Positions 1 to 9,552 of a stretch of DNA of 64,000 nucleotides are shown piece by piece. Source of the DNA: an uncultured Maribacter sp. (GTDB lineage: Bacteria > Bacteroidota > Bacteroidia > Flavobacteriales > Flavobacteriaceae); contig CANLTE010000005.1 in NCBI GenBank assembly GCA_947493885.1, forward strand, positions 124,001-188,000, read 5' to 3'. Every line of letters begins with the position of its first letter. Position 1 is the stretch's first letter. Both the position numbers and the translations under genes were made by a program. The notes beneath the pieces are model-generated. The model did no database searches. It saw nothing but the letters and a program-made list of their open reading frames with translations, and was not told the origin of the DNA.

Positions 1-185
1 AAATTAAAATTAAAACCAATAACTATCAACAATATGGCATGATACATTTGGTATTTTACTCCTGTTTCAAAACTCTTTAGTTGATCGTCACTTAAAACTT
101 TCTTTAGTGCATGCGCTCCAAAGGCTCCGAATATCACGGCAAAAAACCCTAAAAGTGCTCCAACAAATTGTGCTATTAAAACCAT
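1..185 (-). CDS. DUF423 family small membrane protein (partial, C-terminus off the window)
   Basis: Reading the reverse complement from the ATG at 185 gives 61 residues starting MVLIAQFVGALLGFFAVIF, then GAFGAHALKK and SFETGVKYQMYHAILL. This is the conserved N-terminal half of the DUF423 (YgdD-like) inner-membrane family: a first hydrophobic helix, the GAFGAH motif, and the YQMYHA motif opening the second helix. The family has about 120-130 residues, so roughly half is missing beyond the left edge. Its function is not established. The next gene upstream, ending at 218, is on the same strand 32 bp away, so co-transcription is possible. Confidence 0.85.
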   Translation of the reverse strand, partial: MVLIAQFVGALLGFFAVIFGAFGAHALKKVLSDDQLKSFETGVKYQMYHAILLIVIGFNFN

Positions 186-217
186 ATTTCAAATTTAAAT
201 AGAAAAATAGGTTATAA

Positions 218-652
218 CTAATCACTATTTAATTCAAGCTTACTTTTAAAAAGTTGAAATAGTTCTACCGTTTCTAAACTGTCTTTATAATTAATAAAAA
301 GTTTTAGAGAGTCTTTGTATACAACCCTTATTTTTTGCTGTTCAAAATTATCTACAAAAACATGTACCTTTTTATCGGTAAGCGAATCCTTAAACTCTCT
401 ATATAGCCCTTTTCCTTTTTCTAAAGCCGAAAAACCATTTAAACGCTCCATGGGTGGTATTCTATCTACCATTGTAATAGAATCTAATTCGGAAAACTTT
501 AACTCCTTGTAATAAATTCCAGATACCATTTTAATACCTTCAGAATCTAATTTTGTCCAATTTTTATAATGTACAGCAAAAGCTACTAAGCAAACAATAA
601 GCGTAACTATTAGAAGAAAGTTCCATAACCAATGTCTTTTTTTTGCCGCCAT
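218..652 (-). CDS. Hypothetical single-pass membrane protein, 144 aa
   Basis: The product starts with a basic stretch (MAAKKRHWLW) and one hydrophobic helix at about residues 10-28 (NFLLIVTLIVCLVAFAV). A soluble domain of about 115 residues follows, rich in short beta-type segments and charged residues. I do not recognise a family. The shape, one anchor plus a compact domain, recalls membrane-anchored PH-like domains, but that is only a resemblance. It starts 5 bp after the S9 peptidase stop on the same strand, so the two are very probably co-transcribed. It has no cysteine-rich or catalytic motif. Confidence 0.6.
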   Translation of the reverse strand: MAAKKRHWLWNFLLIVTLIVCLVAFAVHYKNWTKLDSEGIKMVSGIYYKELKFSELDSITMVDRIPPMERLNGFSALEKGKGLYREFKDSLTDKKVHVFVDNFEQQKIRVVYKDSLKLFINYKDSLETVELFQLFKSKLELNSD

Positions 653-657
653 ACTAT

Positions 658-2694
658 TTAGTCTTTTACTTTACTATATTTATTTAACCAAGATAAGGTA
701 TGCGCCACTTTAGCAATTAAATTGCTAGGTTTTTTTGCAATACCATGCCCCGCTCCAGGGATTTCAACCAAAACAGTTTCTACCTTTCTTAATTTTAAAG
801 CATGATATAATTGTTTTGCCTCGCTGGGTGGAGTTCGTAAATCGTTCATACCTACCATTACCATAGTTGGTGTTTTAATATTACCAACGAGAGAAAGTGG
901 TGAAAATTTCCAATATCCTTCAAAATTTTCCCATGGTTGACCTGGGTAACGAGAATTTGCGTATCCAAAATAATTATCCGCTACCAGAGTTTTACTAATC
1001 CAATTCATAACTGGTTTTGCAACTACAGCCGCCTCAAACCTATCATTTTTACCAATCATCCAAGCAGACATAATACCTCCAGCGCTACCTCCAGTTACAT
1101 AAAGCTTATCCTCGTGTGCAATTCCTTTTTGAATGCAAAAATCAACCCCATCCATAACATCGTTATAATCTTCTCCTGGATAATTATTGTAAAGCAGATT
1201 CCCAAATTCTTCTCCATAACTAGTACTCCCTCTTGGATTTGGGTAAAAAACAATATAGCCAGCAGCTGCATACAACTGTATTTCTGCTGAAAAACGGTCT
1301 CCATAATTAAGAATTGGCCCTCCGTGGTTCTCAACCAAAAAAGGATATTTTTTAGAAGAGTTATAGTTTGGGGGATACACTATCCACCCTTGAATATCTC
1401 TTTGGTCTACAGATGATTTATACCACACTTCTTCCACCTTTCCTAAGTTTCTATACTTAAATAATGGGTTGTTTAATGAAGTGATTTTAATTAGGTTTTT
1501 CGCTTTTGGTTTTATTACAGCCAACTCTGAAGGGAATTCTGGTCTTGTATTTGTATATGCGATGATTCCCGAATTTGAAACTGTAAAAGAGCCTCCAGAA
1601 TAAGGTCTACCAATAGAAGTTCCTCCCTTATCGTGAGCTAGTGTTGTAACAGTACCATTTAAAGTAACATGTCCAATTTTTCCATTTCCTTTATCATCAT
1701 AAGCAAAATAAAGTCCATTACTTTTTGCATTCCAAATAATATTAGTAACACTTCTATCCAACTTTTCAGTAATTACCTTAGCATTGGAACCATCAGCACT
1801 CATAACATAAAGTTTGCGAACCTGATAAGCCTGAACCTTATCTTCAAACCCAATATAGGCAATATACTTTCCGTCAGGAGATACCACTGGGTTGGTATCT
1901 GGTCCTTTTCTATGGGTTAATGCTTTTATATTACCAGAGGAAATATTAACCGAATACACTTCACTATTTCTAAAACCATACTCCCAATCCTTATTTCGAT
2001 TTCCAGAAAAGTATATCTGTGCACCATTTTTTCCCCAGTGCAAATTTCCGCGATGATGAAAATCTCCAGAGGTTACTTGTCTAACCGCTCCTCCAATTGC
2101 AGGAATTACAAATATGTGATTAAAACCAGGTTTTATATATCCTTTACCATCCGCCTCATGATACAATCTATCAGTAATTCTTGGTGTAGCAGCCCACTTT
2201 GCTCCCTTAGGTTTTTTAGGCATTTTAACCAAAACAGGAGGTGCTTTAGGTACATGCATTGAAAATGCTAACTGATCTCCTTGCGGCGACCATGTTAAGG
2301 CACTAGGACTATAAGGTAACTGAGAAATTTTCGCCATTTTACCTGTAGAAAGCCAATATATATAAATTTCAACACCTTCTTTTGTTGTGCTCGTAAAAGC
2401 TATTCTATTCCCTGTGGGCGACCATCTGGCATTTGACTCAGCACTTTCTCCAGAAGTTAATTTTTGATGTTTTGACCCATCCGTTTTAATCATCCAAAGC
2501 TGGCCTACGGCTTTATCTTCCATAATATCAAACCCCATTCTCCGATAAACTATCCATTCTCCATTCGGTGAAATTTGAGGGTCTAATACATATTCTAAAT
2601 CATAAATATCTAAATATGAAAATGCTGTTTTTTGGGCAATAATAGTGTTCAAAAAAACACTCGAAAACGCAATTATAAATACAATCTTACGCAT
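658..2694 (-). CDS. S9-family serine peptidase (prolyl oligopeptidase / acylaminoacyl-peptidase type)
   Basis: This is a 678-residue exported peptidase. A signal peptide (residues 1-20, ending IIAQ) leads into a beta-propeller with repeated PD40/WD40-like blades (residues about 35-400: SPNGEWIVY, WSPTGNRIAF, WSPQGDQLAFS, SPDGKYIAYIG). A C-terminal alpha/beta-hydrolase domain follows. The catalytic triad is visible: Ser537 in GGSAGG, Asp618 in GMNDLRTPP and His650 in GAGHGI. S9 enzymes cleave short peptides in the periplasm and are common in protein-eating Bacteroidota. The gene follows the Pel-like operon with a 65-bp gap and precedes a small membrane-protein gene. A near-consensus promoter (TTG, 20 bp, TAagTTTa) lies just upstream, so it probably has its own transcript. 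Confidence 0.9.
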   Translation of the reverse strand: MRKIVFIIAFSSVFLNTIIAQKTAFSYLDIYDLEYVLDPQISPNGEWIVYRRMGFDIMEDKAVGQLWMIKTDGSKHQKLTSGESAESNARWSPTGNRIAFTSTTKEGVEIYIYWLSTGKMAKISQLPYSPSALTWSPQGDQLAFSMHVPKAPPVLVKMPKKPKGAKWAATPRITDRLYHEADGKGYIKPGFNHIFVIPAIGGAVRQVTSGDFHHRGNLHWGKNGAQIYFSGNRNKDWEYGFRNSEVYSVNISSGNIKALTHRKGPDTNPVVSPDGKYIAYIGFEDKVQAYQVRKLYVMSADGSNAKVITEKLDRSVTNIIWNAKSNGLYFAYDDKGNGKIGHVTLNGTVTTLAHDKGGTSIGRPYSGGSFTVSNSGIIAYTNTRPEFPSELAVIKPKAKNLIKITSLNNPLFKYRNLGKVEEVWYKSSVDQRDIQGWIVYPPNYNSSKKYPFLVENHGGPILNYGDRFSAEIQLYAAAGYIVFYPNPRGSTSYGEEFGNLLYNNYPGEDYNDVMDGVDFCIQKGIAHEDKLYVTGGSAGGIMSAWMIGKNDRFEAAVVAKPVMNWISKTLVADNYFGYANSRYPGQPWENFEGYWKFSPLSLVGNIKTPTMVMVGMNDLRTPPSEAKQLYHALKLRKVETVLVEIPGAGHGIAKKPSNLIAKVAHTLSWLNKYSKVKD

Positions 2695-2759
2695 TTGGTT
2701 TTGTTTTAATTAGTCCCTTAAACTTAACCAATAGTAAAGAGTATTACAAGTATAAATTG

Positions 2760-5700
2760 TTATTCAAAATTATGAGTGATTCCAAACAAAAACACATTGG
2801 AGAAAAAATTCTCTATTGTGTATATTTCATACCCCGCAGTTAGTTTGGTAAAATCTTTAATTCTGTAGAAAATGTTACCTGTATAGCGTTCAAAGCTTGG
2901 CTCATCTTGCTCCGCGAATATCCCAAAATCCGCATTTAAACTAAACTTGCTTTTTTCTGTTCCTATGTTTAAAACAACACCTCCACCACCGTAAAGTCTA
3001 TTATCATCCATCCAATACGGATATCCACCTCTACGGTCAATGCTTCCCTTACCATAAATACCTTCAACTAATGGAGACAGTTTAAACCTTTTATTCTTAA
3101 TTAACGCGAACTCCGTTCTACCTAATAAAATAGCCTCATATTCACCATCGGTATAGTAGTTAGTTTCTAGTGCAATTATTTGATTGAACCTTTTATAGAA
3201 TGGCATTTCTTTATAGACCGTAAGTCTAGTTCTATACAAATCTAAAGAATGTCCTGGTCCAGATTTTACAGGAAACAAGTCCAACTCATATGCTGTAAAC
3301 TTTTTCTTTTTGGTTTGACTATATGTTGCCCCTCCCTGAAAAAACAATCCACTTACGTTGTCTTTCTCAATACGCCCACGTAGTGTATATTGAAATTTTG
3401 GATTGGTTTTTTTAGTATACATGTATTGAATACCTAACAAATCATGATCAATATTATTGTCATCTTCAATATCAACATTCAAAGCGTACATTATACTTTG
3501 TGTTAAAGACAGCGTATGCATATCTCCCTTTTTATTATGAAAGTTGTAGCTAACAATGTTTTCTAAAGTAATAGGCTTAAAAGCATCACTAATATTATAT
3601 GTATTAAACCCAATGGAATTTCCATATTCTTGACGTTGAATTTTAGCAATTATTTCGCCTATTTCGGGATCTAACAAATCGGCATATAATTTATATATCT
3701 GAATTTGTTCTTTAACACTCATTCCCAGAACCTCCTTATTTAATGCTTTTTTAAAAGATTTATCAATTTTATGATTCGGAACACTTAATGCTATTTTAGC
3801 TGCTTCATTTACATTACTCTTATATAACATTAATGTTGCCATAAGCATTTTAACATCATAATCTTTTGGATGCTTAGATATGTAATTTTTATACGTCTTT
3901 TTTAAATTATCAATTTCATTTAGCTCATAATACCATTGTAATTTACTTTTGATAGGAATGTCTTTAGCACAAACCGACCATTGGACTGCTTTTTTAAAGT
4001 TTCCGTGATCTCCAAACGCTGTAGCAATTTTTTTAGAAAGATGTGCTAACTCTTGTTGACAAGACTTTGTTTTCTTTAGCTCGTATAAAGCTCTTTGAGT
4101 GTCATTTGCTAATAAAAGAGCTATGTAGTATGGAAAGTTAGTTTCTTTAACCCTATCAAATGATTTAGAATTTAAAAGCCAATATTCAATAGTCGCCTCA
4201 TCAATACCACTAGTACAATCTTTCCACAATAATGCTTTATCAAACCTTAAATTATCAGCAAAAGCCCAAGCAACAGTATTGGCAATATCTTTATAATTTA
4301 TATCACATGGTGCAATTTTTTCCAAAGTGGGAATTAAATCATCGTCTTTATAATTTATCAGATGGTCTATATATGTTTTATTGTATGCTGGTTTATCAGT
4401 TATATTTATTAACGTGTTTAGCACTTTTTTAACCGTGGCTTGCCGATCTGAAGTGTTGAAATGTTCTATGTATTCTAACAAAACGCTTTCATTAGTAGTA
4501 CCCCACTCCAACTGCCTATTTAACCATTTTTCGTGAATAAAAATATCCGTATAGTCTGCTACTTCACTTACGATTCTAGATAAATCAGCATTGTTTTTTG
4601 ATTTATTTTTAAGATAAAAGTTATCTAGATTATTCCATAATTCCTTTTCCCTTTTTTGCCAAACCATATAGGTGGCATACTCTTTCCAAATAGCTTGCGT
4701 TCCTATTTTTGGATTAAGTCTCATTTTAAGCTCAATAAGGTCTGTTGCCTTTTTTAATTCTCCATCCGCTACATACCTTTTTAAGCGTTCATTCAGTGGA
4801 GTTAAATAATCTTTATTTTCCAAAAACGCTTGGTATTCCTTTTTTACTTCAGAAATCACTGTACTGTTAGATAATCCACTTTTAAGATAATGGCTATACA
4901 AATCTGGTAATGCAATTTCTGCATCTTGTGTTTTTATGGAAAATAAATTTCCGCCTAAAAATGGCACTTTTTTAAAAGTTGCAGCTTCTTGGTTTAAATG
5001 TTCTTCAATGCTTTTAGTATTTTCTTTTTTTACGTAAAGTAGCCAATAGTTATCTCCTTTCTTAGTTTTTGCATTTCTACTTTCTACATTATACATTCCA
5101 TCAATATTAAAATGATTGTAGTAAGCATATCTCCAGTTCTGTGTAATCACGGAAGCATCAGTAGCGTTTAAAAAACGTGTAAAAGGATGTCTTTTTTTAT
5201 AATCTGTTATATGCCCTTTAAAAATATCGAACATCCCTTTTTTTCCATTTTTTGAATACCAATTATATCCATGTTTATTGCGATATGAAAAGTGCCCGCT
5301 GGTTTTAGCATTAGATTCATCCGGAATTTGATATACATCATCTGGGTGTACAAAATGCGTCCAAGCACCAGTACCTATGTAAAGAGATTCTATCTCCCAT
5401 GTATTTTCTGCCTCTAAAAAATACCCGCTACTTATTCTTGGAAAGTCAAAAAATTTCGAATTATAAGGGTCTGGGTCAAATTCTCTGTCCCCACCATCTT
5501 CCAAATGCCCTTGAAACGTACTTTGCATAAAGCGAAGTGTAGGCATCCCCTTGTTTAATTTGGCAAGCCCAATACTATCTATATAATTTGAAGGTGGAAC
5601 ATATGAAATGGGCAACCTTTTAAAATCTAATACTTTCCATTTTTTTACTGCCGCATTTAAAGAGGTAACAATGTATTCTGGGTTTTTCCACTCATCTTTT

Positions 5701-6767
5701 AGTAACGAGACATGATTATACCCATGAAAACCTAACTCGTGTCCGCTATTAATAACGTCTTTACCAATCCAAGTACTTTGTTTTTCAAGCCCTCCATTTA
5801 CGGTAAATGTATTTTTATTCCATTCTTCAAAATTAAACGGAGGAACTACCTGTACGTTATAGTCAAATGTAACATACGCCGTATATTTTATATTTTCCTC
5901 AATAGCATATTTTTTCATATCGGGCCACCAAACGTCCTTTACATAATCTGATACTGTAATGTTTAGCTCAGACTTTATAGGTTCTTTATATATATCATAA
6001 GTTGGAGAAGGAAAATCATCTAAAAAAATTGTGGCTACATTGGCTACAGGATATGGAACCCCCTCTAACCCATTTAAAACGCCAGCAAATAAAAATCCTC
6101 TTAAGTTTTTACTAAAAAAACTTCCTGAATTAAAGAATAACACCTTGCCTTTTCCTACTTGATTTTCAACTAAAACAGGATAATCATTGTTGTTAATAGC
6201 GCTTACTAAAACATTAATATCATCTAAAAAATTTGACCTAGAAAACCCTAAATGTGGACTTTTATCATCATATGAAAAATCTTTTTTACCTGGAAACATT
6301 GGTACATTAAAATAAAACCCCGTTGCTTCTTTATTCTGCTCCCAATTTGCATCTGGTTTAAGTCCTTGTAAAAAAGCTATACGGGGATCCCTAATCGCTT
6401 TTGTTATATACAGTGTTCCTCCTTTAGCTACAAAATTCATTAACGAATCTATAGCGACATCATTTAGCGCATTGGCGTTATGTAAACATATGACTCTTGC
6501 AGTAGGAGCAATCTCTTGATTTTCGTTAAAAGTTTTTAAATCAATATTTTGATATGGTATTTTAGTATAATCCAGTACTTTATTTAAGTTCTTACTTTCC
6601 AATACATTACTGTATTCCTTTTTATCTACAATAAATTGTAGCAAGGCTGGTTCTTTACTTTTACCTGGAATGCTAAATTCATGGTTAATTCGGTAGATTT
6701 CTCTCTGACAACCCGAAAAAATAAGCAACATAATTAGTGCAGTTCCTAATTGATTAAATTGCTTCAT
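2760..6767 (-). CDS. Lipoprotein joining a PelA-like deacetylase (DUF2194-like) to a PelB-like helical repeat and outer-membrane beta-barrel
   Basis: The product has 1335 residues. A lipoprotein signal peptide ends in LIFSGC with acylated Cys20. Residues about 40-240 look like a Rossmann/GATase-type domain. Residues about 245-480 carry polysaccharide-deacetylase signatures: FLDDFPSP (Asp250, Asp251), GFHGYNH (His348, His352, an HxxxH metal motif), YVPPSNYID, and HFVHPDD near 471-477. Residues about 620-1035 are helical repeats resembling TPR. Residues about 1040-1335 alternate polar and aromatic beta-strands and end in a terminal aromatic (THNFE), as outer-membrane barrels do. In the Pel system of Pseudomonas, PelA deacetylates the polymer and PelB (TPR plus porin) exports it, as two proteins. 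Here both appear in one chain. It overlaps the upstream membrane gene by 4 bp (ATGA) and is the last gene of the operon. The domain assignment is by eye; the deacetylase and barrel calls are firmer than the repeat call. Confidence 0.8.
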   Translation of the reverse strand: MKQFNQLGTALIMLLIFSGCQREIYRINHEFSIPGKSKEPALLQFIVDKKEYSNVLESKNLNKVLDYTKIPYQNIDLKTFNENQEIAPTARVICLHNANALNDVAIDSLMNFVAKGGTLYITKAIRDPRIAFLQGLKPDANWEQNKEATGFYFNVPMFPGKKDFSYDDKSPHLGFSRSNFLDDINVLVSAINNNDYPVLVENQVGKGKVLFFNSGSFFSKNLRGFLFAGVLNGLEGVPYPVANVATIFLDDFPSPTYDIYKEPIKSELNITVSDYVKDVWWPDMKKYAIEENIKYTAYVTFDYNVQVVPPFNFEEWNKNTFTVNGGLEKQSTWIGKDVINSGHELGFHGYNHVSLLKDEWKNPEYIVTSLNAAVKKWKVLDFKRLPISYVPPSNYIDSIGLAKLNKGMPTLRFMQSTFQGHLEDGGDREFDPDPYNSKFFDFPRISSGYFLEAENTWEIESLYIGTGAWTHFVHPDDVYQIPDESNAKTSGHFSYRNKHGYNWYSKNGKKGMFDIFKGHITDYKKRHPFTRFLNATDASVITQNWRYAYYNHFNIDGMYNVESRNAKTKKGDNYWLLYVKKENTKSIEEHLNQEAATFKKVPFLGGNLFSIKTQDAEIALPDLYSHYLKSGLSNSTVISEVKKEYQAFLENKDYLTPLNERLKRYVADGELKKATDLIELKMRLNPKIGTQAIWKEYATYMVWQKREKELWNNLDNFYLKNKSKNNADLSRIVSEVADYTDIFIHEKWLNRQLEWGTTNESVLLEYIEHFNTSDRQATVKKVLNTLINITDKPAYNKTYIDHLINYKDDDLIPTLEKIAPCDINYKDIANTVAWAFADNLRFDKALLWKDCTSGIDEATIEYWLLNSKSFDRVKETNFPYYIALLLANDTQRALYELKKTKSCQQELAHLSKKIATAFGDHGNFKKAVQWSVCAKDIPIKSKLQWYYELNEIDNLKKTYKNYISKHPKDYDVKMLMATLMLYKSNVNEAAKIALSVPNHKIDKSFKKALNKEVLGMSVKEQIQIYKLYADLLDPEIGEIIAKIQRQEYGNSIGFNTYNISDAFKPITLENIVSYNFHNKKGDMHTLSLTQSIMYALNVDIEDDNNIDHDLLGIQYMYTKKTNPKFQYTLRGRIEKDNVSGLFFQGGATYSQTKKKKFTAYELDLFPVKSGPGHSLDLYRTRLTVYKEMPFYKRFNQIIALETNYYTDGEYEAILLGRTEFALIKNKRFKLSPLVEGIYGKGSIDRRGGYPYWMDDNRLYGGGGVVLNIGTEKSKFSLNADFGIFAEQDEPSFERYTGNIFYRIKDFTKLTAGYEIYTIENFFSNVFLFGITHNFE

Positions 6768-8743
6768 AGTTCAAATATTAGTTTATCCAATTTGGATGAA
6801 TTGGGTTTGTTTACAATTTCGTAAACCGTTAAATCTTTGTTTTCGTAATATATATTTACTTCTCGCCCTCTTACTTTTAAAATGCTAATCTGAGCTTTTA
6901 CATCATCAACAATTTCTTGGGGAGTCACTAATGCGTTCAAACTACCTGCATTTGTTTTTTTTGCGACAAAAACAAATACGCTATGCGGCAAAATTACCGA
7001 CGGATTATTTTTAAGAAAGGCCTTATCATCCTTTACAACATGAAAAATGGAATCACGCTTAGCATAACCATTTACAAAATCTAAATAGTTCACAAAATAA
7101 TGTTCACTTTCGCTTATATTTTGACCGTAGGAAGCATTAACAACAGCATATGAAAAAGGCATATAATTACTTGAAAGGTCATCATATACTAACAAAATAT
7201 CTGTTTTAAGTTGGTCTTTTTTTACATAGTCAAACTTAAAAAACCCATTAGTAAAAAAAGAAACCATAATTAACCCTAAAAACAAAACACTTAAACTAAT
7301 GCTTCTTGTCAACGGCTTTTTAGGTATTGAAATCTTAAAATAATAAACAATGATTCCTGAAGTTATTCCAACTAAAAGCACCAAAAATGCAGATAAGGCC
7401 TGAAAATATAGATCCATATCAATCCACTCCCAGGGAACCCATTTCAATAAGACTACAGCGTTAAAAAACAGGATAAATGCTAGCATCGGCGTCCACTTTT
7501 TTCTTTTCTTAATAGTCATAAGTATCACAAACACTGTTGCCGCGCATCCAACTCCTAGGTAAATAAGAACTAAATCGTCGGTACTAGCAATTAGCTGTGG
7601 AAAATATGCGTACGCATCTACCAAAATCATGTTCTCCCTTAGAAAACCTAAAAAAGACGCATGATTAATCCAACATACAAAAGCATGTAAAATCAGTATT
7701 AGCGCCGTTGCTAAAACATAACTTAATATACTTCTACCAACATATGGTCTTGTTTTTTTTGTAGATAATATTAATGAAATCAGCAAAAAGAGAGGAACAA
7801 TTAATAGCGCTACAAATAAATTGGTGAGCGACAATGCTGTATAGATGATAAAAAGCATCCAAAAGTATCGTTTTTTATTAGGGGATAGTAGTTTAGGTAT
7901 TACCGAATAAAGCATTGCCGGTAAGGCAAACCAAAGTGCAATATATAATGGGTTATGCTCTAATAAAAAGTTGATATTAATTGGCATATACCTATAAAAA
8001 AATGCAAAAAACATAACCCCTACCATTGGCGCAGTAAACTTAGATTTGGTGATTTTTACCAAAATCCAATATAGCACAATACTGAGACCAAAAACCTCTA
8101 ACAACCCAAAGGAATGCACGGCCATTTCCTCACTTATCCCTGTTATTTTACTATAAAAACTTATTAATGCATTTTCTCCAAGAAGCGTAATACTATCTGA
8201 AAACCAGTTATTAACATTAAACTTTTTAACCGACTCTAAATTTCTTATCCATAAACCAGATAAGGTATACAGATCATTTTTTAAGAATAAATACCTTGAA
8301 ACCAAAGCTGCAAATGATACAAAAAATGCCACAATGAGCATTATATTGTACTTTTTGGGTAATTTAAAATTTAATCCTTTTGAAAGTTGATTTTGGATAC
8401 TTAGGTTATTCTCCATGAATTTGAAAAACCCCAATAAAAACGACTTTCTTTTTTTACCTGTTGTTTTAGGAAAATCAATGGCTTTTCCAAAGGCTAAATA
8501 CTGTCCTATCAGTAGTAAAAAGAAAATAGATATCAGGGTAAAAACATCATACATTTTTAACTGTACCAGTACAAATATTAGCAACAATATAGCGCTACCA
8601 TAAATTGTTGTTCTTTTTAAAATGTAATCTAAATCATAATTCTTAACAGACTGTTTTGTCACAATTTGATGCACCAATATTGTTGCAAAAAACAACACAA
8701 AAATCCTAAAGGGTCCAATAAGAACATTATCTATATAAAACAT
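6764..8743 (-). CDS. Large polytopic membrane protein of the Pel-like operon (unknown role)
   Basis: The 659-residue product has roughly 13 hydrophobic helices spread over residues 1-510. A soluble C-terminal domain of about 140 residues follows (from about FDYVKKDQLKTDILLVYDD to the end), presumably on the periplasmic side. I see no GAF, GGDEF or TPR domain, so it is not an evident PelD or PelE. The overall layout, many helices plus a soluble tail, resembles GT-C-type glycosyltransferases, but I see no diagnostic acidic loop motif that would prove this. It overlaps the gene before it by one base (TAATG) and the gene after it by four (ATGA), so translation is tightly coupled to a GH114 protein and the export fusion. 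Its place suggests it fills the inner-membrane role otherwise taken by PelD/PelE. Confidence 0.75.
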   Translation of the reverse strand: MFYIDNVLIGPFRIFVLFFATILVHQIVTKQSVKNYDLDYILKRTTIYGSAILLLIFVLVQLKMYDVFTLISIFFLLLIGQYLAFGKAIDFPKTTGKKRKSFLLGFFKFMENNLSIQNQLSKGLNFKLPKKYNIMLIVAFFVSFAALVSRYLFLKNDLYTLSGLWIRNLESVKKFNVNNWFSDSITLLGENALISFYSKITGISEEMAVHSFGLLEVFGLSIVLYWILVKITKSKFTAPMVGVMFFAFFYRYMPININFLLEHNPLYIALWFALPAMLYSVIPKLLSPNKKRYFWMLFIIYTALSLTNLFVALLIVPLFLLISLILSTKKTRPYVGRSILSYVLATALILILHAFVCWINHASFLGFLRENMILVDAYAYFPQLIASTDDLVLIYLGVGCAATVFVILMTIKKRKKWTPMLAFILFFNAVVLLKWVPWEWIDMDLYFQALSAFLVLLVGITSGIIVYYFKISIPKKPLTRSISLSVLFLGLIMVSFFTNGFFKFDYVKKDQLKTDILLVYDDLSSNYMPFSYAVVNASYGQNISESEHYFVNYLDFVNGYAKRDSIFHVVKDDKAFLKNNPSVILPHSVFVFVAKKTNAGSLNALVTPQEIVDDVKAQISILKVRGREVNIYYENKDLTVYEIVNKPNSSKLDKLIFEL

Positions 8744-9552
8744 TATTCTTCCGAATTAAATTGAGGTGGTGATTGCAAGTTTATTTGAGTTATAAAAAAT
8801 GGAAAACCAAGACTTGATAGCTCTTTAGATACCTTGTTTTTCATACCAATGGTATCTGCATATTCCAATATATATATTGGTTTTTTAATTTGGCGTTTTA
8901 CTTTTTTTATGGCTTTATGAAGTTGATTTTTGCTATTATCATCTCTAAAGGTGTATTGCTGATTTTTAAAATTGTAATTCGTAATAACAGATTCTACCAA
9001 CACTGCATCAGTAATTTTATTCAATTCTTTTCCTAAAAACAGCCCCGAATTTTGAACTAGAAAAAGGTTTTTAGTTCTAATCTGTTTTATAAAATCCACA
9101 AGGTGTTTTTTATATGCTTTTAGCTCTCCCCATGGAGATACATTATCTATATTATCCAGAAATAAACCATCGAACCCTTTTTGCTTTAATAAGGCTATAT
9201 TTTCAAGAATAATTTGTTGTGCAGGTTTTAACGAAACATCAATAAACCAACTATTCCAAATCCCGTTTTTACCTAGCGTGTATGGTTTAATATCTTCGAA
9301 AAATTGTGCAGCTTCGTTAACCTCTGTTAAACTTATATATGCAACAACCCTATTGTTATTTTCTTTAAAAATTATGACTTCTTCAACATTGTAATGGGCT
9401 GCTTCTAAAATTACCAAGTCATAACCTTTTACCAATTTTGGATTTGTTTTTCCATAACAAACAAATAAACCTTTGTTCATTTGAACAGGGTTTTCCTTTT
9501 GAGCTCCTGTTATAAAAGGAAGTAGAAAGTATATTAAATTAATAGGCCGCAT
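8743..9552 (-). CDS. GH114/TM1410-type glycosidase, canonical domain order (PelA hydrolase-like)
   Basis: The 269-residue product starts with a signal peptide (IYFLLPFITGAQ) and is otherwise a TIM-barrel of the GH114 / TM1410 type, the family of endo-alpha-1,4-polygalactosaminidases and of the PelA hydrolase domain. Visible motifs in order: YDLVILEA (strand 1-2), VVAYISLTEVNEA (acidic loop), WFIDVS, the signature GFDGLFLDNIDNV, LFLVQNSG and DAVLVESV. In Pel systems such a domain cuts partly de-N-acetylated galactosamine-rich polymer in the periplasm. Here it is encoded apart from the deacetylase. It overlaps pelG by 14 bp and the next membrane gene by 1 bp. The length is that of a bare single domain. 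The family call is firm; the substrate is inferred from the operon. Confidence 0.85.
   Translation of the reverse strand: MRPINLIYFLLPFITGAQKENPVQMNKGLFVCYGKTNPKLVKGYDLVILEAAHYNVEEVIIFKENNNRVVAYISLTEVNEAAQFFEDIKPYTLGKNGIWNSWFIDVSLKPAQQIILENIALLKQKGFDGLFLDNIDNVSPWGELKAYKKHLVDFIKQIRTKNLFLVQNSGLFLGKELNKITDAVLVESVITNYNFKNQQYTFRDDNSKNQLHKAIKKVKRQIKKPIYILEYADTIGMKNKVSKELSSLGFPFFITQINLQSPPQFNSEE

Noticed and set aside
6764-8743. Assignment of the large membrane protein as PelD or PelE
   Set aside because: No GAF, GGDEF or TPR domain is visible and the helix count (about 13) exceeds both families.
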